Part shown: piece by piece, positions 10,141 to 21,495 of the stretch | How positions within the stretch are numbered: position 1 is the first letter of the stretch | How the letters are laid out: every line of letters begins with the position of its first letter | NCBI RefSeq assembly: GCF_003265705.1 | Contig: NW_020313285.1 | Span: forward strand, 15,256,050 to 15,320,049 | DNA: 64,000 bases | Reading direction: 5' to 3' | DNA from: Callorhinus ursinus | Lineage: Eukaryota; Chordata; Mammalia; Carnivora; Otariidae | The notes under the pieces: model-generated | What the model saw: only the letters and a program-made list of their open reading frames with translations | The model's database searches: none | What the model was told of the DNA's origin: nothing | Program-made: the position numbers and the translations under genes

Positions 10141-12778
10141 CACTGTTGGAAATAATTTAGTAAAAAACAGATTAAGAATAAATCACTAGATTTTTCTCTC
10201 TAATGAAAATTAAAGGACTTTGGTGAATTGGTAAAAAGTGAAAAGAAAATTTGGTGAAACTTAAAGTAATATGATAATATACAAAATTCTATTTAGGGAG
10301 AGATTTTAGTCATTCTTAAACCTAACTCTCCAGGACAGTTTGACCTGAATGACCTGTAGTAATCCTATTGGCTATAGAAAATAAGCTCAGTACTCCTCAG
10401 TCAGAAAGTCCCTGTATTTATATCTACTATGAATGGTACAAATTAGATCTTCAGTAAATGTTATAGCAATAAGTGTTTTTCCTTATGCTGTGGTTATATA
10501 TAAATTTGGTGAACTGGTGATTGTTTTGAAAAAGAAATTAACTTATTTTTAAAAAACTATTTCTAAAAGGAAAAGCCAAAGTTTTCTAAAGTAGACACAT
10601 CTAGTAGGTATTTCTTATCTATATTGTTAATCATAAGTCAGTGACTTTATCTGATCTTTGTTAAATTTGCTAGACAGAGTTGTGACTTTGCTGCACAACA
10701 AAGACATCAGACTTATGTTAGTGTTTGAGAGAGTACAGATCTTCTCATGGAACTTAAGCAAGGGGGTGACTGCCTGATATGCCTGCTACTATGAACTTTA
10801 TGATAATGATTTCACTCCTTCCCTCTTCCCTCTGCCCACAAGTAGCACAATACAACAGTGATTGCCTCTGGGCAACACCGAAGAGGTTCACTCCAGAAAG
10901 TCTCACTCGCTCACTTCCATTGTACAACTTCTTGAGTGTTCAGGGTAGGCAGAAACAAGGGAGTTGTCTAACACAGAGGAGAAAAATGATTGCTTCTGTT
11001 TGATTATAAGCTGAAGGTTCCAGAGTTCTTGCATGTTCGCTGTACAGCCTCAGACTGGCTGGCGGTAGTGTGGCTTTCCTGGATGTTGTTTTAGGCCTTC
11101 AGAATGAAGGCTACAGATCTTCTCAGTCACCCGAACCCTCTGCTTTCTAGTCCTGTGCATAGTATGTCTAGTCCTTTTATTCTCTTCCTTGAAAAGCTTA
11201 AAACTATAGGAGGTTCCTTCATACTTTGAAATCTTCAACCTACTTTATAACTTCAAGCCAGTGGCAGTCTGATCTATGTACTAAAAGCTAAAACAAACAA
11301 ACAAAATAAATAAGCACGTGTCTTGAGAGCCTTTGGTATCCCTCTCAGCTAATCATTGCCCTGGCTCTGCCATCTGAAACCTATGTTCCATCACACCAAT
11401 TGCTTTACCCTTCAGATGTAATTTTATAGTTGTATCAGGTAAACACTATAATTCATTTTCTCTTTATGTGTATATTGTTTATCTTCAGTGTTCCGGGTTT
11501 GCAACTGTATACAAGTATTTCAAGGACCGTATAAACTAATGAAGGAAGGCAGAAAAGAACATAGGTGTAATAGGGTAAAAATTAATAATATATGAATGTT
11601 ACCAGCCTTTGTCTTTTCCCTGATGGCTAAAGAGTACTCTGGCTTTAATGCTTCATTCTCAGTTTCTTCCTCTGAATATTTCCTCCCACCCTCAGAAAAA
11701 ACCTGTAATATTGCAAAAGTGATTATTTTGAGCTTCTGTAATAAAGAAGCCAGAGAATAGAGCACAAGGAAGAAGATAGAGAAACCCTAGAGATCAGGGT
11801 TGAAGCAGGGCATCTGGAGGGAACTGCCAGTAAGAAAGTAGATAGAAATGAATGACACTTAAAATAAGAGAATTATGGGAGAAATTGTGGGCTGATAATA
11901 GGCATGCCTTCTATCTTGCCTGAGGCTCCACTAAAAGAGAAGTTAGAAGTAAAAGAAAGAGTAAACTCAATAGTACAGTGAAGAGAAATGGAAGGGAATG
12001 TTCCAGACACTGAGGGATTTCAACAAAGTTCTGGGAGATGGAAAGTGCACAGAGATTGCTGTGGACTGATAAAAATTAGTGGTGGAATCATAGCCCGGAG
12101 TACACTCTGAAGAGCTGGAAGGAACAGGAGTCAATGTACAAGCTGGAACCTGGGCAGCTTCTGGGGTGAGAAGCAGTGGAAGCGCAAGAGGCAAAGGTGA
12201 GGCGCAGGGTTAACACGATGTGTGTTTGTGTGGGATAAATTCGAATGTCTTTGCCCGGTTCCTCCCCAGTCTCCACATGCAGAGTGACTGGAACACAGTG
12301 CTTACCCTAAAGCAAAAAAAGGAGAGAATTGTGCTCTAAAGAAGTGGAAGGAACTGTCTGTAGAGAGCTTAGGCTTCTAGGACCAGAATAAAGACCTCTT
12401 CCTTCAGGCTTTTGAAGGGCCTGCCCTCTGACAGCTAAAACTCTAAATCCAACCTTCTAGTGGACACTTCATGCTTTGAACTTGTTATAATTCTCATAGG
12501 GAAAGAGCAATGGAGAATAAAAAATACCTTAGTAAGCAGCAGAAGAAACCTTTTCTAGCTATTCTTGGGCTTGTAGTCACTCGTTCTTAAATAAAAATAT
12601 ACACCCAAGGTCATTAACAAAAGAGGTTTTAAACTCTCTGAGTTTAAAACCTCACCATGGGAGAAACAAGAATGCTTTAGTGAACAGAGAGAAAATAACT
12701 TTTTAAAACACTCTAGATCTGGGAAGAACCAAGGTGAAAAAAAAAAAAAGAAAAAGAAAGGAAGAGATAAAATCAAAG
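10141..12778. other. No recognised feature
   Basis: About 2.6 kb with no repeat family I recognise. Open frames up to 81 codons occur on both strands without domain, codon or splice context. A short (AAAC)n-like patch lies at 11290-11310. The region could contain diverged old repeats below my detection limit. Confidence 0.5.
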
Positions 12779-12998
12779 AGAAAGAAGATTTTTTTTTAAA
12801 GATTTTATTTATTTATTTGACAGAGCGAGACACAGCGAGAGAGGGAACACAAGCAGGGGGAGTGGGAGAGGGAGAAGCAGTCCTCGCGCCGAGCAGGGAG
12901 CCCAGCGTGGGGCTCGATCCCAAGACCCTGGGATCACGACCCGAGCCGAAGGCAGACGCCTAACGACTAAGCCACCCAGGCGCCCCAAGAAAGAAGAT
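12779..12998 (-). mobile_element. SINEC, minus, with 11-bp target-site duplication
   Basis: The element spans about 12790-12987. It has GC-rich, little-decayed body sequence (CCGAGCAGGGAGCCCAGCGT, CGAGCCGAAGGCAGACGCC) and head complement GCCACCCAGGCGCCCC. The direct repeat AGAAAGAAGAT lies at 12779-12789 and 12988-12998. The retained CpGs mark it as one of the younger SINECs in the window. Confidence 0.96.
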
Positions 12999-13205
12999 CT
13001 TAGAAATTAAAATTACTGAAATAAGAGCTGGAAGACAAAGTTAAGACAATTTCTAAAGTTGTAGAATGAAATGAATACAAACCTCTACAGTGATATGTGA
13101 GTTTACCATGTTGAAAAGTTTGAAAATCCTCATGGGGGACTGAGTGAAATGGAAATTAGTTTTTACCTCATGATTAATAAATATCCACATTCTTTTAAGA
13201 TGGAA

Positions 13206-13296
13206 CCATTTTTGCCATACTTTTCAAATCAAGCACCTTTGCCACAAGCATTTTCACCACATGACTAATGGGCCATAAGGCAATTTTGTCATAAAA
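13206..13296 (+). repeat. MULE left terminal inverted repeat
   Basis: Contains TTTTTGCCATAC, CCTTTGCCACAAGCATTTT, CACCACATGACTAATGGGCC and ATAAGGCAATTTTG. It pairs with the right repeat at 13836-13933 in inverted orientation, with one insertion of about 8-10 bp (TTTCAAATCAAGC area). Confidence 0.75.
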
Positions 13297-13835
13297 AATA
13301 ACCGGTTGACTGTTCATTTTCATTTCTACATTGATATGGTACTCCCATTCTTTATATTATATAAATCTTAGCCCTCATAATGGTTCATATAGTGGCACAC
13401 AGTTTTGATTCCATATTTCCCATACAGCTTTGGAACCTCTATCAAAGAGACATGTGACAACATGCCAAAAACAAACAACCGTGTTAAAGGCTTTCAGAAA
13501 GCAATATAAAGCTCACAAATATGCATCCTAGTATTTGGAAATACCTCTCTTAATAAAGGAAAAAATTTTGGTGGAAAAAGAAAAAGTACGATGCCAAATG
13601 AGACAAATCAACAAGCAAAAAACTGTATAATACTATTAATGAAAGACTTCACTGAAGACAAGTACTTGGATAAAAGCTGCAAGATAAAATCAGTTATTTG
13701 AGCAGTGTTGACCAACCTACACACCTTTTAAATGTATTTGAATATTTTATATATAGCAATAAAGTCTTTTTAATTTTGTTATCAAGTTTCTTATTTCATT
13801 ATATCCTTCTTTTACTTTTCATGATTTTCTCTTGT

Positions 13836-13933
13836 ACAGAAAAACCACCTTATGACCCTTTAGTTATACAGCAAAAATATATGTGGCAAAAATCCTTGTG
13901 GCAAAGATACTTATGGCAAAAACTACCTAGAAC
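13836..13933 (-). repeat. MULE right terminal inverted repeat
   Basis: Its reverse complement carries GTTTTTGCCATA, TCTTTGCCACAAGGATTTTT, GCCACAT and ACTAAAGGGTCATAAGG, matching the left repeat at 13206-13296. The plus strand shows three spaced TGGCAAA units (13884, 13898 and 13913 region). Confidence 0.75.
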
Positions 13934-14104
13934 CCTATTTTTGGATTCTAAGAGAAGGCTCACACTTCACTTTCTCTGATTAGTGGAAAGATGTTGCCCA
14001 GTTCCATAGGGCATATACCCTGGCAATGTGGCTATTGCTTTTGGACTTCAAATAAAGTCAGCCTTGAAATATTTTTGAAATATATACTTCATACTATCAG
14101 AAGC

Positions 14105-14530
14105 GTGTTAAGCTGCATATAACTGGAAACCTAACCAATGATGTCTTCAACAAACAGGGGTTTGTTTTGTTCCCCAAGCAAGAAGTCAAGTGTGGATAGT
14201 CAAAGATATTGGTTCAACAGCTTAAAGATATGACCAAAACCCCCAGGGTCTTGTTATCCTTCCATTCTTCAATCCTCAGCTGTTTCCTTTAGTTCTTACC
14301 CTTGTCATCTCATGGAAATACCCTCACATCAGTATCCTAACAAAGAAGACAGCTCCTTTTCTTCTCAGAAAGGAAGCTCTTCCTCAAACTCTCTCTTGAA
14401 TGTCATTAGTCAGAAATGGACTGAATCCATTTCTTGTGCTGAGTCCAAAGCAATTACTAGCAAATCAAATGAAACCTCCATGACTTACGTAGACCAGTTA
14501 TGATTCATCCTCATGAACTGTGGGTGGGGA
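14105..14530. mobile_element. Possible degenerate ancient interspersed repeat
   Basis: The opening TAACTGGAAACCTAACCAAT, the mixed CT-rich middle and the later loose resemblance to a known mammalian dispersed repeat suggest a decayed element. I cannot name the family. It may instead be unique DNA. Confidence 0.3.
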
Positions 14531-15173
14531 CTCCTTCTGCTCAGACTACTTTTTAGCTAGAGGTCTGTTTATAGGGAAGAAGAGTGGTCCATTGAGGAGC
14601 CACCAAACTCTGCCACAGGTATATCCTACAAAATGTTTAATTCTTGGACTGGATATAGAGGGATAATAAGTTAAGTCACACAAGATAGGAAGTTAGGAAA
14701 GGCAACAAAATAACCCAAAATATAAAGAATTCCTACGTAGGGATGTTGTAATAAACTTTGTGTTTAAATTTTGCTGACTTACATGTATTTGTAGAGTAAA
14801 ATTCCTATTTAGGCTAGTTTATTGTGTTCATGCCTTCCTGGCTGAGAGTTCCATATGGCTGATGAATTAATATCAAGGAAGGAGACTAGACAAAAGGCAA
14901 AATCTCCAATCCCAAGTTCTTTACCTTTCTATTCACCTCTGAACTCCTGGGTAGAATTGATGAAGTTCCATGGGGGCATCTCCTGTTTAATGTATCTACA
15001 GCATTTTTTTTTTCACTTCTTCCTCAAAGGAATTCAGAGAGGATGTTATCTTATTAGTTTCACCAACAAGACCATAACTGAGAAATCACAGAGTTTCCTA
15101 TCGTGCCTCTTGCTTCTCCTCTAAGACAGGTATTTATGCTAGACAGACATGTGGGGTGGATCTAATGACAATA
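14531..15173. other. No recognised feature
   Basis: Unique-looking sequence upstream of the truncated L1. The 89-codon frame at 14855-15124 has no recognisable domain. Confidence 0.5.
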
Positions 15174-16575
15174 GGCACACCCATTTCTTTCTTTTTTTTA
15201 TTATTTTTTTTATTTTTGATGTAGTGTTCCATGATTCATTGTTTGCGTATAACACCCAGTGCTCCACGCAGAACGTGCCCTCCTTAATACCCATCACCAG
15301 GCTAACCCATCCCCCCCACCCCACTCCCCTCTAGAACCCTCAGTTTTTTCTCAGAGTCCATAGTCTCTCATGATTCATCTCCCCCTCCAATTTCCCCCCC
15401 TTCATTTTTCCCTTCCTGCTATCTTCTTTTTTTTTTTTAACATATAATGTATTGTTTGTTTCAGAGGTACAGGTCTGTGATTCAACAGCCTTACACAATT
15501 CACAGCACTCCCCATAGCACATATGTCTATCACCCAGCCACCCCATCCCTCCCACCCCCGACCACTCCAGCAACCCTCAGTTTGTTTCCTGAGATTAAGA
15601 ATTCCTCATATCAGTGAGATCATAGGATACATGTCTTTCTCTGATTGACTTATTTCGCTTAGCATCATACCCTCTAGTTCCATCCACATTCATTGCAAAT
15701 GGCAAGATTTCATTCCTTTTGATGGCTGCATAATATTCCATTGTATATATATACACCACATCTTCTTTACCCATTCATCTGTTGATGGACATCTTGGCTC
15801 TTTGCATAGTTTGGCTATTATGGACATTGCTGCTATAAACATTGGGGTGCATGTACCCCTTCAGATCCCTACATTTGTATCTTTGGGGTAAATACCCAGT
15901 AGTGCAATTGCTGGGTCGTAGGGTAGCTCTATTTTCAACTTTTTGAGGAACCTCCATACTGTTTTCCAGAGTGGCTGCACCAGCTGGCATTCCCACCAAC
16001 AGTGGAGGAGGGTTCCCCTTTCTCCGCATCCTCGCCAACATCTGTTGTTTCCTGACTTACTAATTTTAGCCATTCTGACCAGTGTGAGGTGGTATCTCAT
16101 GGAGGTTTTTGATTTGGATCTCCCTGATGCCAAGGGACATTGAGCACTTTTTCATGTGTCTGTTGCCCATTTGGATGTCTTCTTTGGAAAAATGTCTGTT
16201 CATGTCTTCTGCTCATTTCTTGATTGGATTATTTGTTCTTTGGGTGTTGAGTTTGAGAAGTTTTTTATAGATTTTGGATACTAGCCCTTTATCTGATATG
16301 TCATTTGTAAATATCTTCTCCCATTCTGTCAGTTGTCTTCTGGTTTTGTTGACTGTTTCCTTCACTGTGCAAAAGCTTTTTATCTTGATGAAGTCCCAAT
16401 AGTTCATTTTTGCCCTTGCTTCCCTTGCCTTTTGGGATGTTTCTAGGAAGCAGTTGCTATGGCTGAGGTCAAAGAGGTTGCTGCCTGTGTTCTTCTCTAG
16501 GATTTTGATGGACTCCTGTCTCACATTTAGGTCTTTCATCCATTTTGAGTCTATTTTTGGGCATACCCATTTCTT
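15174..16575 (-). mobile_element. 5'-truncated young L1, minus, with 16-bp target-site duplication
   Basis: The L1 occupies 15190-16559 (about 1.37 kb). It carries a T-rich tail at 15190-15222, the 3'UTR complement (15223 to about 15610) and the ORF2 C-terminal region up to 16559, where it is truncated. The flanking direct repeat is GGCACACCCATTTCTT at 15174-15189 and GGCATACCCATTTCTT at 16560-16575, with one mismatch. ORF2 frames on the minus strand (16539-16213 and 16133-15861) carry [15 protein letters not shown] and [16 protein letters not shown] but are split by stops and frameshifts. It is a dead-on-arrival insertion. Confidence 0.96.
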
Positions 16576-17185
16576 AAAACACCCTAACAGACTTCAAAAA
16601 CTAAACTGAAGTCTGATTAGTTGTAATGGAGTGCCACTTTTCTTCTTTAAAGTGGTGTGAATAATCACAGGTGCTGCCACCACTACTGATTATGAAATAG
16701 AATGGCATCTCTAAATAGTCCTTACTTTGGAGGAGAAAATAGTCTTAGATTTAGTTGACTCTGTACTCTTTATGTCTGTCTCCTCTTCATGTTGACATTT
16801 ACCAGTCTATAGGAAGCCACAATTTTGTACTATGGTCATAATTCCTTTGGACATAAGCTAAGTTTATAAGCAAAGAATATACAGGAGATCTCTGAGGATT
16901 TTAAAAGCACTTTCTTTTATATTTTCACCTGTTATGAAGTACTGTGACTGGCATTACAGAAAGTGAGGGGGGGAAAAAGGCTGCCACAGAAACTATACCA
17001 ACACCGTAAATTGGTGGGAAGAAATATTGGTGTTTAAGTGACTAATAAATGTTAAATTATGGGACTCATGTTTAATGTACATAACCATGTCACCAGTTTC
17101 TTAATTTACATGATGAGTAGGAAGACATGATTTTAGTGATATAGTACTGGTGTCTGGGGTAAAAGGGCAAGGAGCTGGGCAAGGT
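16576..17185. other. No recognised feature
   Basis: Unique-looking sequence with no open frame of note. Confidence 0.5.
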
Positions 17186-17372
17186 GAGTGATTCTCAAAC
17201 TTGAGTGTGCATTATCAGTAACATTTACACGACTTGTTTAAACACAGATTGAGGGGCCCACCCCAGATTTAGGACCAGTAAATCTGACCTGGGGCCTGAA
17301 AATTTGCATTTTGACAAGTTTGCTGATGATACTAATGGTTCTGGCTTAGGGTCCACAGTTTAAGAACCACTC
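17186..17372 (+). mobile_element. MER5A-type (hAT-Charlie) nonautonomous DNA transposon
   Basis: About 187 bp, close to the roughly 190-bp MER5A length. The ends are short inverted repeats: GTGATTCTCAAACTTGAGTG at the left and TTTAAGAACCACT at the right. The middle has TTGTTTAAACACAGATTGAG, GGGGCCCACCCCAGA and GGGGCCTGAAAATTTGCATT. It was inserted before the placental radiation and is diverged but nearly complete. Confidence 0.88.
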
Positions 17373-17454
17373 CTTACAGTAAAGAGTGCATGATTGCATG
17401 ACAACAAACCAAAAGGTAGCCCAGATTTGAAGTTTGTTCTTGCCCTGTTCATTC

Positions 17455-17575
17455 ATATGTCTATTTATTGTGAGCTTCTTCTGGCCAGAACCAATGTATT
17501 ACTCTCTGTTCTTCACCAGGGTCTCGTAGAGTGCCTGGCACATAATAGACGGTACATATTTACTGGGTAACCCAC
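17455..17575 (+). mobile_element. L2 3' end fragment, plus
   Basis: Pattern of an L2 tail: TGTATTACTCTCTGTTCTTC, then GAGTGCCTGGCACATAATAG and ACGGTACATATTTACTGGGT. MIR shares the terminal motif, so MIR is the alternative. Confidence 0.6.
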
Positions 17576-18160
17576 CCTCCATTGGCCCCCTCTGATATCT
17601 CCACTGATGCCTGATCCAAATTCTCAAAACATTTCTATCTAAGACAATTCCACCAACACAAAATTCCTCAAGTTTCAATTCAAAAGAATGACTCAAAGAG
17701 ATCTTGTCTTTGGTTCCATGGGATCACTTTATGCTTTCTTCAATTTGAGGACAAATGATCATTGTTGTGGTTGAAGAAAAACAAAATACAACTATTAAGA
17801 CATTGTAGTGAGTACAGATAAAAATAATAATCTTAGCTCCAAAAAGCAATGGCACTTGAATATTCAAGCTATTTTATAAGGTGTAATGAAAAGTAATAAT
17901 TTAACCTCCCAAATTTCAAGCAACTTCACTTTAGTATTTTTATTCATTTATTCAACTGGCATTTATTACTCTTTCTAGGTGAGTTATTAGTCCTTTATCC
18001 CTCTTTGGTACCTGATAATACCTCTATTATAGCACTAGTCACACTTTACTGAAAAAAAATGTCATGTCTATTTTCCTCAGTAGTCATATATTCCCCTTAA
18101 ATATATATCCCTATGGATTACACTTGGTATTAGAAATATAAAAAAACGAGCATCATAGAG
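17576..18160. other. No recognised feature
   Basis: Unique-looking AT-rich sequence before the processed pseudogene. Confidence 0.5.
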
Positions 18161-18213
18161 TCATTGCCTTAAAAAAACTTTCCATTTGAGAAGACGAGAC
18201 AAGAACATACATT

Positions 18214-19050
18214 AGTAAACATTGCCATGGGCTGGAAAGGTGCTCAGGCCATGCAGTTTGGACAACCTTTGGTTTTTGACATGGATTATGATAATTACAT
18301 GAAACCAAAAGAACTCCAGAATACTGTTTCCCAACTTTTATAAAGTGAAGGATGGAACAGAAGAGATGTTGATCCTTTCCATCTTTATTTCTGCAACCTT
18401 AAAATAGATGGTGCTTATCATAAAGAGTTAGTTAAACGTTACGGAGAAAAATGGGACAAATTGATTTTAAAACAGCAACAGAAAAGTCTCATGTAGATTT
18501 ACTCCCAAAGGATAGTATTATATATTTAACTGCAGATTCTCCCAATGTTATGACTACTTTCAAGCATGATAAAATTTATATAGTGGGATCTTTCATTGAT
18601 AAGGCTATGCAGACAGGCACATCCCTAGCCAAGGCAAAACGGCTGAAGCTGGCAATAGAATGCCTTCCATTAGGTAGATATTTACAGTGGGACACTGGTA
18701 CCAAAAATCTTACCTTAGATCAAATGATGTGTATTTTTTTATGTCTGAAAAACACTGGTAGTTGGGAAGAAGCTCTGAAGTTTGTCCTAGGAGAAAGCAT
18801 ACTGGTTATCTGGAGATTCCTCAGCATTCTCAAGAGTTTGTCAACAGATTGAAGAAGTCAAAGACCTTTAATTCATTTCCAAAAGGCTCTCTAAATAGAC
18901 ACACACAAAAAGGTGGCTTAAATGAGAAAATTTGATAACTTAAAAAATAAATGGTCACAATATATGTAAATCAAACCATGATGCTGAATGCCTAAGCTTA
19001 TACTGTAATGAATGTCAGTTATTTCTCAATAAAACTGGAAGAAAAAATGG
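18214..19050 (+). pseudogene. TRMT10C: Processed pseudogene of TRMT10C (mitochondrial RNase P subunit MRPP1)
   Basis: TRMT10C is the methyltransferase subunit of mitochondrial RNase P, which methylates and helps process mitochondrial tRNAs. The plus strand encodes recognisable pieces in order and without introns: [20 protein letters not shown] (18226 on), [49 protein letters not shown] (inside 18451-18852), [19 protein letters not shown] and [20 protein letters not shown]. Damage: a stop at 18341-18343 where the parent has an acidic codon, a frameshift near 18470, and a second frameshift near 18785. After the second one the C-terminus continues in another frame ([15 protein letters not shown]). 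A 3'UTR follows with AATAAA near 19029 and a decayed A-rich end. The 5' part of the gene is missing or unrecognisable. No intact flanking duplication was found. It is a nonfunctional retrocopy made by L1 machinery. Confidence 0.9.
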
Positions 19051-19139
19051 AGTGGGGGGGAAAAACCCCACAAACAATTGTAATAGTTTATGTATATTTT
19101 TTTCGCTAGAAATTTCAAACTGTTGGGGGAAAAAAGATC

Positions 19140-19345
19140 CTATTCATCTTGAGAGCAAGGACAGAGTATCTCATGCAGTCTTGTAAAATGTCCTATTCAT
19201 AATAAATGCCCAATGAGTCATAGTTGAATTTAATGATATAATTTGACAGGCATACAGAAGGCTTCCAAGGGCAGGAACTGTATCATATCTATGTACATCC
19301 TTTGCATCATGAACAATGCCTTACATATAGTTAGGAAGCTGGTAT
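19140..19345 (+). mobile_element. Possible L2 3' end fragment(s), plus
   Basis: Two L2-tail-like stretches: TTGAGAGCAAGGACAGAGTA with AATAAATGCCCAATGAGTCA at 19149-19220, and AAGGGCAGGAACTGTATCAT with GCCTTACATATAGTTAGGAA at 19267-19338. The order fits decayed L2 3' ends. Confidence is limited by divergence. Confidence 0.5.
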
Positions 19346-20358
19346 ACCTGGAAGTTCTCAGGTGCATTAACTTATTCAACTCCAAAGTGTTTTAGCTCTA
19401 CAAATGATTTACAACTCTAAGAAAAAGAAATTCTTGCCTAATAATCTTAGAATCTAAAGTCTTGCACTGAGGTCTGGAAACTGCACAGTGCTGCATTTAA
19501 AACAGCAACAAGGAAATGAAATAGGGAGATTACAGCCTAAGCTGATACTAAAATAAGATGTGTTAAGATGAAATTATAGCTGGTTAAGGGTGTCAGGAAT
19601 TTTATCAGGTCTTTGCCTAGGCCTCATTGTGCAGGCAAAGGGTAGAATGATTAAAAAAAATAATAATAAGAGTGAAGACATGGACTTATTTCTACCTACA
19701 CTCCAAAACCAGAGGATTTGTGGTTGTTTAACATAAACTACTGAAATGTACATTGGCTAACGTCTCCATAGTCATGGTTTATTAGCTTTGGCAGTGTTCT
19801 TTTCTGTTTAAGTTCAGATCAGGCTGGTGTGCAAGTAGTGACGATATTGAGGAATGTTTAAAAAAAATTCTACCTCAAATTGCCAACTAACAGGGAAAAA
19901 GGATATTTCATGGATACATCTGAATAACTAAAGTGTGCTGACGTGTTAACACGAAAACTCCTGCAATATATGAAGAAATGTGTTATATTCGTCATTTTAC
20001 CATGGAGCCAAGGTATTTATAAGTCATAGTACTGAAAGAAGGATCAACTATCCATACTGACTTAATTTGCTTTATTTTCTGGAACTTACAAGTCGAGATG
20101 CAGATGACTGTGTTAACATAGCATGATTCTGTAGGTTGGCACTTGGGACCTTTTTGATCTGTGCTCTGATTTTGTGTGGTTTGTTACAATGTGCCCCATC
20201 AACTTCCTGAAAGTCTGGTGTTGCCGTATCAATGCATTCAGGGTGTGAATGCCTTGGACTACATGGGAAGGAGCCATTTATTTGTTTGGTGCAAAGAAGG
20301 AAAATAGGAATTTTAGATACTTATACTTTGCAATCAGTTATACACCCCTAGTGATATC
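19346..20358. other. No recognised feature
   Basis: About 1 kb of unique-looking sequence with no long frame. Confidence 0.5.
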
Positions 20359-20564
20359 CATTCTGTCCATTTTCTTTTTTTTAATCTTATTATGTTAATC
20401 ACCATACATTACATCATTAGTTTTTGACATAGTGTTCCATGATTCATTGTTTGCATATAACACCTAGTGCTCCATTCAGTATGTGCCCTCTTTAATACCC
20501 ATCACCAGGCCAACCCATTCCCCCACACCTCTCCCCTCCAGAACCCTCATTCTGTCCATTTTCT
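20359..20564 (-). mobile_element. Very short L1 3'-end insertion (about 172 bp), minus, with 17-bp target-site duplication
   Basis: Only the last part of the L1 3'UTR is present (20376-20547), beginning with T-rich tail complement and CATACATTACATCATTAGTT and ending at CCCTCCAGAACCCT. The perfect direct repeat CATTCTGTCCATTTTCT occurs at 20359-20375 and 20548-20564. The perfect duplication means a recent insertion. Confidence 0.97.
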
Positions 20565-20718
20565 ATCACAGGAGACCAACTCTTTCATTGTGAAATAAAC
20601 CTAAATCATAATATTGTTCAGTGAATAAGTGCATGCATATATTGTATCTAAAAAACCCTTATACATAATGGTGCTGTGTACTTTTTTTTAAACCTCCTTA
20701 CTTTATTCTTGATCCATT

Positions 20719-20926
20719 AAAAATCCACAGGGCACCTGGGTGGCTCAGTTGGTTAAGCGACTGCCTTCGGCTCAGGTCATGATCCTGGAGTCCCGGAATC
20801 GAGTCCTACATCAGGCTCCCTGCTCAGCGGAGAGTCTGCTTCTCCCTCTGACCCTCCCCCCCCATACTCTCTCGCTCTCTCATTCTATCAAATAAATAAA
20901 TAAAATCTTTTAAAAAAATCCACAGG
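20719..20926 (+). mobile_element. SINEC, plus, with 13-bp target-site duplication
   Basis: The element is about 20731-20913, with head GGGCACCTGGGTGGCTCAGT, body CTTCGGCTCAGGTCATGATC and tail AAATAAATAAATAAAATCTT. The direct repeat AAAAATCCACAGG is at 20719-20731 and 20914-20926; the last G is shared with the element start. Confidence 0.97.
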
Positions 20927-21090
20927 TTTTCTTAGTTTTGAAAAATATTTCATAGAGGACATTTTACAGCATATAGGTTATAGAAACTCAGACTTCTGAT
21001 CATCATTTCTTTAGGTGTTTAATGAATGTGCAAAGTACTTCCTATCATGGGGAAGCTTGAAAACATTTTTTAGAGTAGAAAGATTTCTCG

Positions 21091-21495
21091 CGGTGCCTGG
21101 GTGGTTCAGTCGTTAAGTGTCTGCCTTCAGCTCATATCATAATCTCAGGGTCCTGGGATGGAGTCCTGCATCAGGCGCCCTGCTGAGCGGGGAGCCTGCT
21201 TCTCCCTCTCCCTCTGCCTCTCCCTCCGCTCCTGCTCACTCTCTCTCTCTCTCTCAAATAAATAAATAAATAATTTTTTTTAAAGATTTTATTTATTTAT
21301 TTGACAGAGAGAGACACAGCGAGAGAAGGAACACAAGCAGGGGGAGCGGGAGAGGGAGAAGCAAGCTCCCCACCGAGCAGGGCGCCCGATGCGGGGCTCG
21401 ATCCCAGGACCCTGGGATCATGACCTGACCCGAAGGCAGACGCTTAACGACTGAGCCACCCAGGCGCCCCTAAATAAAGAAAATCTTAAAAAAAG
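21091..21495 (+). mobile_element. SINEC, plus, split by an inverted SINEC in its A tail
   Basis: The head GGTGCCTGGGTGGTTCAGTC is at 21094 and the body continues to the AAATAAATAAATAAAT tail at about 21257-21275. A minus-strand SINEC (21278-21470) interrupts here. Tail remains resume at 21471-21490 (TAAATAAAGAAAATCTTAAA). Flanks AGAAAGATTTCT and AGAGAGATTTCT are an imperfect target-site duplication. Confidence 0.92.
21278..21470 (-). mobile_element. SINEC, minus, nested in the tail of another SINEC
   Basis: TTTTTTAAAGATTTTATTTA tail complement at the left, GC-rich body with intact CpGs (CCGATGCGGGGCTCGATCCC), and head complement GAGCCACCCAGGCGCCCC at 21453-21470. It landed in the A tail of the plus SINEC at 21091, giving an inverted pair of about 190-bp arms. 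Confidence 0.96.

Larger units (their letters stand above)
13206..13933 (+). mobile_element. Deleted Mutator-like (MULE) DNA transposon remnant
   Basis: Terminal inverted repeats of about 90 bp bound this element: left about 13206-13296, right about 13836-13933. When the right end is reverse-complemented, shared blocks appear in the same order: TTTTTGCCATA, CTTTGCCACAAG, CCACAT, and ACTAA-GGG-CATAAGG. Between them, the plus strand at about 13463-13520 reads TNNRVKGFQKAI then a stop. This resembles the TNNxVEGxH signature of MULE/FLYWCH-associated transposases. INERLH near 13638 fits the downstream part of such proteins. An autonomous MULE is several kb, so this roughly 730-bp copy is internally deleted and dead. 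The family could be related to mammalian Ricksha elements, but I cannot confirm that. I found no clear target-site duplication. Confidence 0.72.
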
